From: Streptomyces sp. NBC_00878
GTDB lineage: Bacteria; Actinomycetota; Actinomycetes; Streptomycetales; Streptomycetaceae
DNA: 64,000 bases
Direction of reading: 5' to 3'
Assembly (NCBI RefSeq): GCF_026341515.1
Contig: NZ_JAPEOK010000001.1
Location: 5,518,001-5,582,000, forward strand
The position numbers and the translations under genes are program-made. Positions 8,928 through 17,246 of this stretch are shown here, one piece after another. The number at the start of each line of letters is the position of its first letter. Position 1 is the stretch's first letter. Below the pieces are notes generated by a model, which saw nothing but the letters and a program-made list of their open reading frames with translations, had not been told where the DNA came from and did no database searches.

Positions 8928-9039
8928 GAGGCCGAACAAACCTCCACCACCCACCCCCTATCGCCCCCACCCCAACACCCTTTGCACCCGCACCGGTTAC
9001 GGTGCTGCCGTGGTGATCGAGTGGGAGGAGACACCGGCG

Positions 9040-10308
9040 ATGCCAGGAACCGTATTGCTGCTCGCAGCGTCGCCGACAGGCAAGAGCTGCCTCGTGGACG
9101 CCGCGTCGGTACTCCCCATACTCGCCGCCGTCGCCCCCGACGTGCTTTCCGGAACGGACACCGCGAACGTCGTCGAACTGGCCGACCCCCTGGAACCGCA
9201 GGCCGTCCTCACCCGCCTGCGCGCCGCCGCGACGGCCCCCGGACCGCTCACCGTCTTCCTCACCGGCCAGCTCCAACTCGACCGCCGCCAACGGCTTCCG
9301 CACCTCGCGCTGGCCCGGACGACCCCCGCGACCGTCCGTTACACCGGCTTCCCGTGGCACTGGATCCGCGAGGAACTCCGGCTGCGTACGCCGGGCAGTA
9401 CGACGGTCCTCGTCGACCTGCACGCGGACCCCGAGACCTGGCAGCACCTGGCCACCCAGCCGCTCGCCGTGGGACCGGGCACCCGGCTGTACGGCCGCGT
9501 CGCCCCGCCTCCCCCGCGACGCGCGGTGGCGTCACCCACGTACATGAAGTCCCTGGCCACGATCCTCCGCAGCGGCCACCGTCCGCCGCTCCCGCACCTC
9601 CACCAGCAGGCGCTGACCCGGTCGTGGGGCGAGGACCCGGAGGCCGCCCACCGCGACATCGTGCTGGCGCTCGACCCCACGCAGCCCGCGCAGCACATCC
9701 CGCAGTACATGCAGCCCCCGCAGGACATCCCGCAGTACATGCAGCCCGCGCAGACCATGCAGCCCATGCAACCGGCACCCGGGCCCTACCCCGAACCGTT
9801 CCACCCCGCGCCCCCTCCCGTACCGGTATCCGTGCCCGCCCCCGCCTCCCCGACGGCACCCCCGTCACCGTGCCCGTCCCCGCCCTCCGACCCCCACGCC
9901 GAGATCACCGCCGCCGTCGAGAGCGGCAGGCACGCCGAGGCCGCGGAGCTGGCCGGGCGGCGGGAGCGGGAAGCGCTGAGCGCGCACGGGCCCGGGGCCG
10001 ACGAGGTCGTGCACTGGATGGAGGTGCGCGCGGACCTGGCCATGTTCGCGGGGGACGCGGAGCTCAGCTGCCGGATCTGGCTGGCGGTGGCCGACGTACG
10101 GCTGGCCGCGCGGCAGGACCCGGGCGCGCCCGGAGTCGAGGCGGCCGTGGACCGGGCGCATCACCAGTGGGGCCGTATCGACGACGCGGCGCGGGCCCGT
10201 GAGCTCGGGCCCGCGCTGGCCGACCTGCGCCTGCGCGTTCCGGGGCGTCGGCAGGGGGCGCTGGACGATGTCCAGCGGCACCTCAGCCGGCTTCAGGCAC
10301 AGGTCTGA
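9040..10308 (+). CDS. Unknown protein with possible degenerate caspase-like domain and TPR-like C-terminus
   Basis: A 422-residue soluble protein. The first about 180 residues resemble in layout the caspase-fold proteins common in Streptomyces: TVFLTGQLQ stands where a GHG histidine motif would be, and TTVLVDLHAD stands where the DCCxSG cysteine motif would be, so both catalytic residues would be absent. A Pro/Gln/Met-rich linker (about 225-290, with repeated IPQYMQP) leads to a helical C-terminal domain like TPR repeats. The ATG at 9040 is preceded by GGGAGGAG at nine bases, better than the upstream GTG at 9010. The fold assignment is an inference. Confidence 0.6.
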   Translation: MPGTVLLLAASPTGKSCLVDAASVLPILAAVAPDVLSGTDTANVVELADPLEPQAVLTRLRAAATAPGPLTVFLTGQLQLDRRQRLPHLALARTTPATVRYTGFPWHWIREELRLRTPGSTTVLVDLHADPETWQHLATQPLAVGPGTRLYGRVAPPPPRRAVASPTYMKSLATILRSGHRPPLPHLHQQALTRSWGEDPEAAHRDIVLALDPTQPAQHIPQYMQPPQDIPQYMQPAQTMQPMQPAPGPYPEPFHPAPPPVPVSVPAPASPTAPPSPCPSPPSDPHAEITAAVESGRHAEAAELAGRREREALSAHGPGADEVVHWMEVRADLAMFAGDAELSCRIWLAVADVRLAARQDPGAPGVEAAVDRAHHQWGRIDDAARARELGPALADLRLRVPGRRQGALDDVQRHLSRLQAQV

Positions 10309-10478
10309 CGAGGCTGAGCTTTTCCTCGTCGCCGGAAGGGCGCCGGGGGAGCGCGCTTCCGAAAGGCAAGTGAAGCAAGTCAAGATCACGGATAGGTCTG
10401 GGCGGGATCAGAGTTCTCTCAGAAATCCCTATGCGGGTAGACCCTCCCTCCCAGGTCACACGGCCGTACCCTCGCCAT

Positions 10479-10513
10479 CCAGTCCATCCAGTCCATTCAG
10501 TCCATTCAGTCCG
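10479..10513. repeat. Short decamer direct repeats (CCAGTCCATT type)
   Basis: About three and a half copies of a CAGTCCATTC-like decamer, running into the last codons of the response-regulator gene on the minus strand. No other function is apparent. Confidence 0.7.
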
Positions 10514-11201
10514 TGGCCAGCAGATAGCCCGTCCCGCGCACGGTCCGTATGAGCGCCTGTCCCGGGTCGCCCAGCTTGCGGCGCAGATAGTAGACGTACG
10601 TGTCGACGCTGCCCGAGCCCTCGGTGCGGTGGTGCCAGACGCGCTCCTGGATCTGGACGCGGGTCAGCACCCGGCCCGGGTTCTCCATCAGATAGCGCAG
10701 CAGGGCGAATTCGGTGGTCGTCAGTCTCACCGGCCGCTCGGCGGACCAGACTTCGTACGTGTCGGCGTCGAGCCGTATGCCGCCGGCCCGCAGGCGGTGG
10801 CGTTCGGCCGGCGGGACCGAGGTGCGGCGCAGGAGCGCCCGGACCCGTGCCGCGAGTTCCTTGAGCTCGAAGGGCTTGGTGACGAAGTCGTCGCCGCCCA
10901 GGTCCAGTCCGCGGACCCGCTCGTCGACCTCGTCGCGGCCTGTGAGGAACATCACCGGCATCGTGTGCCCGCGCGTCCGCATCGTCCGGCAGACCTCGAA
11001 GCCGTCGATGCCGGGGAGGTTGACGTCGAGCAGTACGAGGTCGGGGCGGTGGCGGGAGAGGACCTCCAGTGCCTGGCGGCCCGTGGCGGCGCCGGTCACC
11101 CGGAAGCCGAGGAACTCCATCGACGAGGTGAGCGTGGCGCGCACGCCGTCCTCGTCCACGACCAGGAGATGGGCGGGGGCAGTGGAGACAGGGGCGGACA
11201 T
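10506..11201 (-). CDS. OmpR/PhoB-family response regulator (orphan)
   Basis: A 231-residue two-domain regulator: a receiver domain with the phospho-acceptor Asp59 (in LVLLDVNLPG), the conserved Lys109 (VTKPF) and Thr in FLTGRD, then a C-terminal winged-helix DNA-binding domain ending in VRGTGYLL. No histidine kinase gene lies on either side, so its partner must be encoded elsewhere. The start is the ATG at 11201. Confidence 0.93.
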   Translation of the reverse strand: MSAPVSTAPAHLLVVDEDGVRATLTSSMEFLGFRVTGAATGRQALEVLSRHRPDLVLLDVNLPGIDGFEVCRTMRTRGHTMPVMFLTGRDEVDERVRGLDLGGDDFVTKPFELKELAARVRALLRRTSVPPAERHRLRAGGIRLDADTYEVWSAERPVRLTTTEFALLRYLMENPGRVLTRVQIQERVWHHRTEGSGSVDTYVYYLRRKLGDPGQALIRTVRGTGYLLATD

Positions 11202-11336
11202 GTCCTGTTCCTTTGCTGTCCTGTGCTGTGCCTGCCCGTGAAGGCAGGCTATTGAGGTCTCAACCTCAGTGGGCGCACATCGTCACACGTACCGCCGAGT
11301 AGTGGGTAACAGGCGCGAGTAGATGGGTAACACGCG

Positions 11337-12584
11337 TTATCGGGCAAACATCTCCAGCGCTCCCGACACCAGAGTCCGTACGCCCGGGCCGACCGTCGAC
11401 AGGTCGGGTGCGAACTGCGGGCTGTGGTTGCTGGGCACGGCCGCGAGCTGTTCCATCAGGTCGCCCCCGGCGCCGGCGGCCGCCGCGTCCCACACCTCGG
11501 CGGGCGTGCTCGTCACGAACCAGTAGGCGTACGGGAGTCCGCCCGGGGCGAGCATCGGGAAGTCCTCGCTGCCCATGACGGGCCCGAAGTCGAGGACCGT
11601 GCCCGCGCCGAACACCTCGCCGTGCACGGCGGCGACCCGGCGGTCGGTGTCGGCGTCGTTCACGGTCACCGGGAAGCTGCCGCCGACCGTCACCGTGGGC
11701 TCGCGCCGACAGCCCGCCGCCGCGCACTCGCCCGCCACGATCCGCCGGATCGAGGCCAGCATCCGGTCCCTCACCTCGGCGGACTGCGTACGGAGGTTGA
11801 GGGAGATGTGCGCCTCGGCCGGGATGATGTTGTGCCGGGTGCCCGCCTCGATCCGGCCGACGGTCAGCACGGCGGGCTCACGGGCGGCGATCTCGCGCGA
11901 GACGACGGTCTGCAGACGCGTCACGATGTACGCGGCCGTCACCACCGGGTCGACGGTGGCCTCGGGCCGGGAGCCGTGCCCGCCCACGCCGTGCACGACT
12001 ATGTCGACGTCCGTCGAGGCCGACATGATCAGTCCGGGCGAGTGCGCGTACAGCCCGGCGGGGCCGGGGGCCGCGTGCTGGGCGAGCAGCACGTCGGGAC
12101 GCGGAAAGCGTTCGTACAGGCCGTCGTTGACCATCGCGGCGGCGCCCTCGCCGGTCTCCTCGGCGGGCTGGCCGACCACGAGGAGCGTGCCGTTCCAGGT
12201 GTCGCGGCCTGCGGCGAGCGCGTCGGCGGCGCCGGTCAGCCATGTGACGTGCAGGTCGTGACCGCAGGCGTGCATGACCCCGGGGGTCTCGGAGGCGTAC
12301 GGCAGGCCGGTCTCCTCGGCGACCGGCAGCGCGTCCATGTCGCCGCGCAGCAGGACGGTCGGCCCGTCGCCGTTGCGCAGCAGCCCGACCACGCCGGTGC
12401 CGCCGATGCCCTCGGTGGTCTCGTACCCGGCCTTGGCGAGGCGCTCGGAGAGTCTCGCGGCCGTCCGGTGTTCGTGCCGGGACAGCTCGGGATGGCGGTG
12501 CAGGTCCCGGTAGAGGTCCTCCAGGGCGGGGACCGGGAGGTCGGCGGTGAGGTCCAGCGCGGTGCGTGCGGCGGGTGAGATCAC
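11337..12584 (-). CDS. M20-family amidohydrolase (M20D, IAA-amino-acid hydrolase type)
   Basis: A 415-residue zinc metallo-amidohydrolase with the ligands in HACGHD (105-110), the catalytic Glu pair in GQPAEETGEG, and the dimerisation 'lid' segment with GVGGHGSRPEATVDP. Family members hydrolyse N-acyl amino acids, aminobenzoyl-glutamate or hippurate-like amides. The start is GTG at 12584 without a good ribosome-binding site. It is divergent from the gene at 12746. Confidence 0.9.
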   Translation of the reverse strand: MISPAARTALDLTADLPVPALEDLYRDLHRHPELSRHEHRTAARLSERLAKAGYETTEGIGGTGVVGLLRNGDGPTVLLRGDMDALPVAEETGLPYASETPGVMHACGHDLHVTWLTGAADALAAGRDTWNGTLLVVGQPAEETGEGAAAMVNDGLYERFPRPDVLLAQHAAPGPAGLYAHSPGLIMSASTDVDIVVHGVGGHGSRPEATVDPVVTAAYIVTRLQTVVSREIAAREPAVLTVGRIEAGTRHNIIPAEAHISLNLRTQSAEVRDRMLASIRRIVAGECAAAGCRREPTVTVGGSFPVTVNDADTDRRVAAVHGEVFGAGTVLDFGPVMGSEDFPMLAPGGLPYAYWFVTSTPAEVWDAAAAGAGGDLMEQLAAVPSNHSPQFAPDLSTVGPGVRTLVSGALEMFAR

Positions 12585-12596
12585 GGGATCAGCGTA

Positions 12597-12664
12597 TGTC
12601 CGTACGCCGTTGTCCGTACGCCGTTGTCTGTACGCCGTTGTCCGTACGCCGTTGTCTGTACGCG
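12597..12664. repeat. Tandem 14-bp repeat (GTCCGTACGCCGTT)
   Basis: Nearly five copies of a 14-base unit alternating GTCCGTACGCCGTT and GTCTGTACGCCGTT, immediately upstream of the amidohydrolase start and within the divergent intergenic region. Could be an operator array or simple expansion. Confidence 0.85.
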
Positions 12665-12745
12665 CTCGGTGGGAGGCGCGCTCGGTGTGACGGTGTGACG
12701 CGTTTTTTCAAGACCGTCGTGCGCGGGTGCTCCTAGACTCCAGGC

Positions 12746-13330
12746 ATGGATGAGATTGAGCTGCTTTCTGGTGTTCTGTCCAAGACCGGCGACCTCATCG
12801 AAGGCGTCGAGGCCGGGCGGCTCGGTGCTCCGACGCCGTGCGAGGAGTACGACGTCGAGACACTGGTCGACCATCTCGTCGGCTGGCTGCTGCTGTTCGA
12901 GGCCCGCTGTCACGGCAGGGAGTACGAGGCCGACCCGGCGCGGCACCGGTCGGGGGCGGACCCCGCCGGTGAGTTCCGGGCCGCGGCGGCCGGGCTGGTC
13001 GCGGGGTGGGAGAAGTACGGCTTCGACCGCGAGGTGGGGGTGACCGGCGACAGCGGACTGCCCGCCGCCATGGTGCTCAACATGACGCTCATGGAGTTCG
13101 CGGTACACGGCTGGGACCTGGCGGTGGCCACGGGCCAACCCGTCCCCTTCACGGAGCGGGAGGCGACCGAGATCCTGGCCCGCGCGGAGGTGACGCTGCC
13201 GCCGCAGTACCGGGGCGAGGGCATGGCCTTCGGCGAGATCGTCCCGGTGGCCGAGACAGCTTCGGCCACGGACCGCTTGGCGGGCTTCTTGGGCCGCGAC
13301 CCGGCTCGATGGGAGCACCGCGCCCTCTAG
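12746..13330 (+). CDS. TIGR03086-family metal-binding protein (DinB/MDMPI fold)
   Basis: A 194-residue four-helix-bundle protein. It has the N-terminal PTPCEEYDVETLVDHLVGW motif, with the His of DHL as first metal ligand, and the later EFAVHGWDLA motif. This family is related to mycothiol-dependent maleylpyruvate isomerase; most members have no proven reaction. The start ATG is about 35 bp after the gene-free 14-bp repeat region. Confidence 0.88.
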   Translation: MDEIELLSGVLSKTGDLIEGVEAGRLGAPTPCEEYDVETLVDHLVGWLLLFEARCHGREYEADPARHRSGADPAGEFRAAAAGLVAGWEKYGFDREVGVTGDSGLPAAMVLNMTLMEFAVHGWDLAVATGQPVPFTEREATEILARAEVTLPPQYRGEGMAFGEIVPVAETASATDRLAGFLGRDPARWEHRAL

Positions 13331-13394
13331 GGGCGCGGGGCTGTATCGATATGCGGCTCCGCCGCGTGGGCGCGACCAGCCACAACGAGCCCGC
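13327..13394. repeat. Dispersed palindromic intergenic repeat, copy 4
   Basis: Contains AGGGGCGCGGGGCTG, GCGGCTCCGCCGC and GGGCGCGACCAGCC, the same modules as copy 3. Sits between the convergent genes ending at 13330 and 13423, where it could also serve as terminator. Confidence 0.8.
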
Positions 13395-13422
13395 AGATAC
13401 ATGACCGCCTCCTCGCGGAGCG

Positions 13423-14766
13423 TCAGAGCGGCGGGTGCGCCGGTGCCGGGCCCAGTGTCGTGGTGCCCGGTGCCGTCCGGTGCCCAAGCCCCGTCCGGTA
13501 CGCGTCCAACGCCGCCTCGATCCGCCCGGTACGCCGGAGCAGATCACCCAGCAGACGGCACAGGTCGGCCAAGTCACCGGCCGCGCCCGCCCGTTCGAGG
13601 AGGCTGAGCGCGCGTACGTAGTGCTCCTCGGCCGTCTCCGTGTCCCGGGCGTCCTCCGCGATGATGCCGAGCAGCCGGTGCGCTGCCGCGGAGTGGACGG
13701 CCCCGCGCTCCGAACTCAGGTCCCCGAGCACGCCGTGGAGCAGCGTCGCAGCCTCGTCCGACTTCCCGCGCCGGTGCAGCACGTCCGCGAGTTCGACGGC
13801 CACCTGGCTGGTGTAGAGCGCGGCACGCTGGGCGGAGTGCATGGCCAGCGCCTCGCGCAACTCGCCCTCCGCGCGCTCCATGTCGCCGTTCTGCGCGTGC
13901 AAGTACCCGCGCATCCAGTGGCAGTTGGCGAGTTCCGTACGGATCTGGAGCTGCCGGTACAGCTCCGCCGCCTTGCCCAGGGAGGCGTCCGCCTCGGCGA
14001 TCCGGCCCTCGGCGATCATCGTGCGGGCGACAGACCGGTGCATTCTGGCCAGCAGCGCGGGGTCGGCGACCTGGGGGGCCAGCGCGAGCGCGTACTCCGC
14101 CGCCGTCGCGGCCCGTGCGTGGGCGCCCATGTCCATGTAGGGCGCGATGACCGCCGCGTAGAGCAGGAGCAGGGCGTCCGGATCGTGCAGCCCGCCGCGG
14201 TTCAGCTCGTCGAGTGCGGACTCCAACAGGTAGCAGGAGTACCGGAGTTCGCCCGCGAGGTAGTGCGAGACGGCCCGGCCGCGCAGGGCCGGGACGCGGA
14301 CGGGCAGCGGCTCGTCCGCGAGGCGCTTCTCGGACTCCTCGAATCGCAGCCGGGCCGTCACCAAGTCGCCTGTGTCCAGGGCGCATTCGCCCAGACCGAG
14401 CAGCGCGGCGGCGCACTCGGCGTTCAGTCCGTGGGACTCCGCCTCCGCGAGCAGGGCGGCGTACTGCTCGGCGGCGACCTCCGCCTCGCCGGTCGCCAGC
14501 GTCCGCTGCGCGTCGGTGAGCCGCAGCCTCAGGTCCGTGGCCAGGCGGGCGGGCCGCCCGGTGGCGAGCTCCTCGTAGGCGATCCCGAGCCGTTCCGCGA
14601 TGTGCCGCAGCGCCTCTTCGGAGGGGCGTACGCGGCCTGCCTCCAGCGTGGAGACGTACGCGGGTGTGTAGGCGGGTTCCGCCAACTGCTTCTGTGTCAG
14701 CCCGCGTTCCGTACGCAGCTGCTGTACTCTGCGCCCGATGATTCCCGGGTCGTCGCGCTCGGCCAT
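13423..14766 (-). CDS. XRE helix-turn-helix regulator with TPR repeats
   Basis: A 447-residue regulator with an N-terminal HTH_3 domain (about residues 10-66, motif GLTQKQLAEPAYTPAYVSTLE) and about eight tetratricopeptide-like repeats through the rest. This architecture resembles actinobacterial quorum/peptide-responsive regulators, but the ligand is unknown. A perfect 14-bp palindrome lies 16 bp upstream of the start and suggests autoregulation. Confidence 0.88.
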   Translation of the reverse strand: MAERDDPGIIGRRVQQLRTERGLTQKQLAEPAYTPAYVSTLEAGRVRPSEEALRHIAERLGIAYEELATGRPARLATDLRLRLTDAQRTLATGEAEVAAEQYAALLAEAESHGLNAECAAALLGLGECALDTGDLVTARLRFEESEKRLADEPLPVRVPALRGRAVSHYLAGELRYSCYLLESALDELNRGGLHDPDALLLLYAAVIAPYMDMGAHARAATAAEYALALAPQVADPALLARMHRSVARTMIAEGRIAEADASLGKAAELYRQLQIRTELANCHWMRGYLHAQNGDMERAEGELREALAMHSAQRAALYTSQVAVELADVLHRRGKSDEAATLLHGVLGDLSSERGAVHSAAAHRLLGIIAEDARDTETAEEHYVRALSLLERAGAAGDLADLCRLLGDLLRRTGRIEAALDAYRTGLGHRTAPGTTTLGPAPAHPPL

Positions 14767-14768
14767 GG

Positions 14769-14797
14769 CGTAAGCATGCCAGTAAGTCGACTTACGC
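14769..14797. promoter_or_regulatory. Palindromic operator candidate GTAAGTCGACTTAC
   Basis: A perfect 14-bp palindrome at 14782-14795, GTAAGTCGACTTAC, with a further GCGTAAG at 14769-14775 that pairs with CTTACGC on the other side. It is directly upstream of the XRE-TPR gene, so autoregulation is likely. Further TTAAGC direct repeats follow at about 14902-14920. Confidence 0.6.
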
Positions 14798-14977
14798 CCG
14801 CCCGCTATTCAACTTCCGCTCGTAACGGGGGAGTTAAACCGCGGCGGGCGGGCCGCCGATCGGCTCAATGCGACCCTTGCCGCGGGCGCGAACACGCCCT
14901 AGGTTAAGCGGCACGTTAAGCGCACGATGACGCAGACTTAATACGCTGGCCTACGTTGACGATGCGAGGTTGTCGCC

Positions 14978-15091
14978 GTGTTCCGACGGATTGCCACGCG
15001 CTACTTCCCGGCCCGGTTCCTCACCGCTCTGGGCGCGGCCGTGATCGCGTTCGCCGCGCTGATCAGTGCGGCGGAGGCGGGGCCGCATTAA
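14978..15091 (+). CDS. 37-residue single-pass membrane peptide
   Basis: A GTG-started reading frame encoding MFRRIATRYFPAR followed by one hydrophobic helix (about residues 14-32) and a short EAGPH tail ending in TAA. A GAGG at 14965-14968 is well placed. The positively charged N-terminus and single helix make a membrane peptide likely. It is divergent from the XRE-TPR gene, which makes a regulatory link plausible. I do not recognise a named family. Confidence 0.6.
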   Translation: MFRRIATRYFPARFLTALGAAVIAFAALISAAEAGPH

Positions 15092-15129
15092 GGTCCCGCC
15101 GGTTTGGTGCTGTTCGGTGGGTGTTGATT

Positions 15130-15262
15130 GTTGTGTGCGGGGCGGTGGGGGCTGGTCGCGCCCACGATGGGGGTCCCCCGCTCGAGCGAAGCCGAGAGTG
15201 GGGGAGGAGCCGCGCAATGGCACAGCCCCGCGCCCCTGAAGAGGCGGGGCCGCGCCCGCCAA
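15130..15262. repeat. Dispersed palindromic intergenic repeat, copy 5
   Basis: Composite copy: GGGGGCTGGTCGCGCCCACG, an inner GGGTCCCCCGCTCGAGCG / CGAGAGTGGGGG part, then GCACAGCCCCGCGCCCCTGA. Fills most of the gap between the 37-residue peptide gene and the VOC gene. Confidence 0.8.
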
Positions 15263-15301
15263 AGACGCGGCTGCGCCCGCGATGAAGGAATCCCTCGCTT
15301 C

Positions 15302-15673
15302 CTAGCTGATGAGGGTTTGCTTCGGGCGGATCACGCAGAACTCGTTTCCCTCCGGGTCGGCCAGTACCGTCCACGACTCGTTGCCGGTCTGGCCGACGTT
15401 CACCCGGCGGGCGCCGAGGGTGAGGAGGCGCTCGATTTCGGCCTCCCGGTCGTCCGCGGCGGAGGTGAGATCGAGGTGCAGGCGGTTCTTGACGACCTTC
15501 CGGTCCGTCACCGGCATGAAGCAGATCCCCACCGGGGCGGTCTCGTCCGGCCCGATCACGACCTCCCGCTCCCGCTCGGACAGGATCCGCCAGCGCAGTG
15601 CCTCGGCCCAGAACCGAGCCAGGCCGGGCAGGTCGTGGGCGTCGATGACGATGTGATGCAGCGAGACAGGCAT
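15302..15673 (-). CDS. VOC (glyoxalase/bleomycin-resistance fold) family protein
   Basis: A 123-residue single-module pair of beta-alpha-beta-beta-beta units. The N-terminal LHHIVIDAHDLPGLARFWAE and C-terminal LADPEGNEFCVIRP motifs are typical of VOC dioxygenase-like proteins, with His, His and Glu positioned as in metal-binding members. Substrate unknown. The stop of the downstream MerR/clamp gene lies further along the same strand, with 36 bp between this gene's start and that gene's end. Confidence 0.88.
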   Translation of the reverse strand: MPVSLHHIVIDAHDLPGLARFWAEALRWRILSEREREVVIGPDETAPVGICFMPVTDRKVVKNRLHLDLTSAADDREAEIERLLTLGARRVNVGQTGNESWTVLADPEGNEFCVIRPKQTLIS

Positions 15674-15709
15674 GTCGGTCAGTGTGCCGGGTGACCGCCC
15701 CGACAGGAC

Positions 15710-17050
15710 CTAGTTCTCCAGGCGGACCGGCATCAGCATCGAGAACGCGTCCTCGGTGTCGGGCCGGCGGATCACCAGGGGTGCGGTGGGAGCACCGAAC
15801 TCCAGGACCAGTCGATCGCGGCCCCCGGCGGCGAGCGCGTGCAGCAGGAACTCGCGGTTGACGGCGACGCGATCCCGACCGCCCTCGCTCTCCTTGCCGG
15901 GCTGGTCGTCCTCGTCGCCCTCATCGTCCGCGCAGACGATCACCGTGCCGTCGGGCGTCGGCTTGAGCAAGCTGAGGTCGCAGGGCACGCCGTCCGGGCC
16001 GAGTGTCTCGCTCACGCTGACGGGCCCGGTCTCCAGCGCCTCCCGGAAAGCCCGTACGTCGACGACCGCGCGGTGCCCCGCGGGCAGGCGGACGAGGCGA
16101 CGGTAGTCGGGAAAGGCGTGGTCGAGACACTGACCGCCGACTTGCCGGTCCCCGACTTCCAACGTCAGACGGCCACCGCCCACGGGACCACCGTCCACGG
16201 GACCACCGTCCACGGGGCTGCCGTCCACGGGGCTGCCGTCCACGGGGCTGCCGTCCACGGGGCTGCCGTCCACGGGGCTGCCGTCCACGGGGCTGCCGTC
16301 CACGGGGCTGCCGTCCACCGGGTCACCGTCCACGGGGCTGCCATCCGCGGGGCTGCCACCCACGAGGCCACCGTCCACGCGGCTGTCGGCCACGGAGAGT
16401 TGGACGGATCCCTCACCGCTCAGCAGCGCCCGCATCGCGTCGGCGAGCGGGACCGGCACGATGACCTGCGCACGGGGCCCGTCGTGCCCGGCGGCACCGG
16501 TCCGCGCGACAGCCATCCGGTACCGGTCGGTCGCCACGACATGAAGTGCCTCGCCCTCGATGTCGAACAGGACACCGCCGAGCATCGGCAGCTCCGGGTC
16601 GGTACTGACGGCGAACCGGACGGCGTCCAGCGCGGCGGCCAGCTCGGCCGCGGAGACGGCCAGCCGGACGGCGGCGGTGGGGGTGGTGGTGCGGAGGGAT
16701 GTCATGGGGTTCTCCCTGCGTTCGAGTAGCGCTCGGACCGCGGAGAACTCGTTGCGGGCATCGGACAGCCCCCGTTCCAGACGGCGCAGATGCGCCTGAA
16801 GCAGCTTCCGTACGAGGTCGGTGTCCGCGCCGGACCAGCCGGCCAGCACCAGCCGGATGTCCGGCAACGGCATCCCCGCCCGGCGCAGCCGGGTCAGCAA
16901 CCGGGCCTCCTCACACTGCTCGGGGCCGTACCAGCGGTACCCGCTCACCGGATCCACCCAGGCGGGCACCAGCACCCCGGCACGGTCGTAGAACCGCAGG
17001 GCACTCACCCTCAGTCCGCTGTCCCGGGCCATCTCCCCGATACTGCGCAT
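15710..17050 (-). CDS. MerR-family regulator fused to a DNA polymerase III beta-clamp-like domain
   Basis: A 446-residue protein: a MerR winged helix with dimerisation coil (about 1-110, motif SALRFYDRAGVL), then about 330 residues resembling the sliding clamp (DnaN), with LPMLGGVLFDIEG, HVVATDRYRMAV, FPDYRRLV and the C-terminal MLMPVRL. The combination is known in actinomycetes as a regulator, not a replication clamp. Within the clamp part, residues about 226-288 are a (S/D)PVDG repeat that replaces ordinary loop sequence. The frame is open far upstream, but ATG 17050 begins the MerR domain and has GGAGAGCGAG before it. Confidence 0.85.
   Translation of the reverse strand: MRSIGEMARDSGLRVSALRFYDRAGVLVPAWVDPVSGYRWYGPEQCEEARLLTRLRRAGMPLPDIRLVLAGWSGADTDLVRKLLQAHLRRLERGLSDARNEFSAVRALLERRENPMTSLRTTTPTAAVRLAVSAAELAAALDAVRFAVSTDPELPMLGGVLFDIEGEALHVVATDRYRMAVARTGAAGHDGPRAQVIVPVPLADAMRALLSGEGSVQLSVADSRVDGGLVGGSPADGSPVDGDPVDGSPVDGSPVDGSPVDGSPVDGSPVDGSPVDGSPVDGGPVDGGPVGGGRLTLEVGDRQVGGQCLDHAFPDYRRLVRLPAGHRAVVDVRAFREALETGPVSVSETLGPDGVPCDLSLLKPTPDGTVIVCADDEGDEDDQPGKESEGGRDRVAVNREFLLHALAAGGRDRLVLEFGAPTAPLVIRRPDTEDAFSMLMPVRLEN
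16184..16378. repeat. 15-bp coding tandem repeat inside the MerR/clamp gene
   Basis: About 13 copies of a 15-base unit, consensus GGGGCTGCCGTCCAC on the plus strand, encoding the pentapeptide G-S-P-V-D on the other strand. The central copies are identical and the edges diverged, as expected of recent slippage. Confidence 0.9.
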
Positions 17051-17104
17051 CTCGCTCTCCACACCCGGAACTCTGAGCCCTGCACAAGGTCGAGGGTCAA
17101 CCCG

Positions 17105-17133
17105 GACGTCCGGCCCGACGGTGACGTCCGGCC
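17105..17133. promoter_or_regulatory. Direct repeat GACGTCCGGCC between divergent MerR and permease genes
   Basis: Identical 11-mers at 17105-17115 and 17123-17133, 18 bp apart, each containing the palindrome GACGTC. Located 55-80 bp upstream of the MerR/clamp start. Binding by that regulator is only an inference. Confidence 0.35.
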
Positions 17134-17246
17134 GACAGCCCACTCCTGGCGAAAACGCAGACCCCGCACAGAACCACCGGTTAGCCTGCGCGAACGTACG
17201 ACGGGTGAGGCGGGGGCGGGAAGCAAGGCACGTGGAGACAAGAGGC

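Noticed and set aside
9061..9090. P-loop ATPase reading of AASPTGKS in the protein at 9040
   Set aside because: The first Gly of GxxxxGK[ST] is Ala and no Walker B follows; the segment fits better as a first beta-strand.
7356..10202. A 948-residue plus-strand open frame
   Set aside because: It is an out-of-frame shadow across two real genes, rich in Arg, Pro and Gly, with no domain.
16184..16378. CRISPR-like array in the 15-bp repeats
   Set aside because: Units are contiguous and in frame with no spacers; it is a coding tandem repeat.
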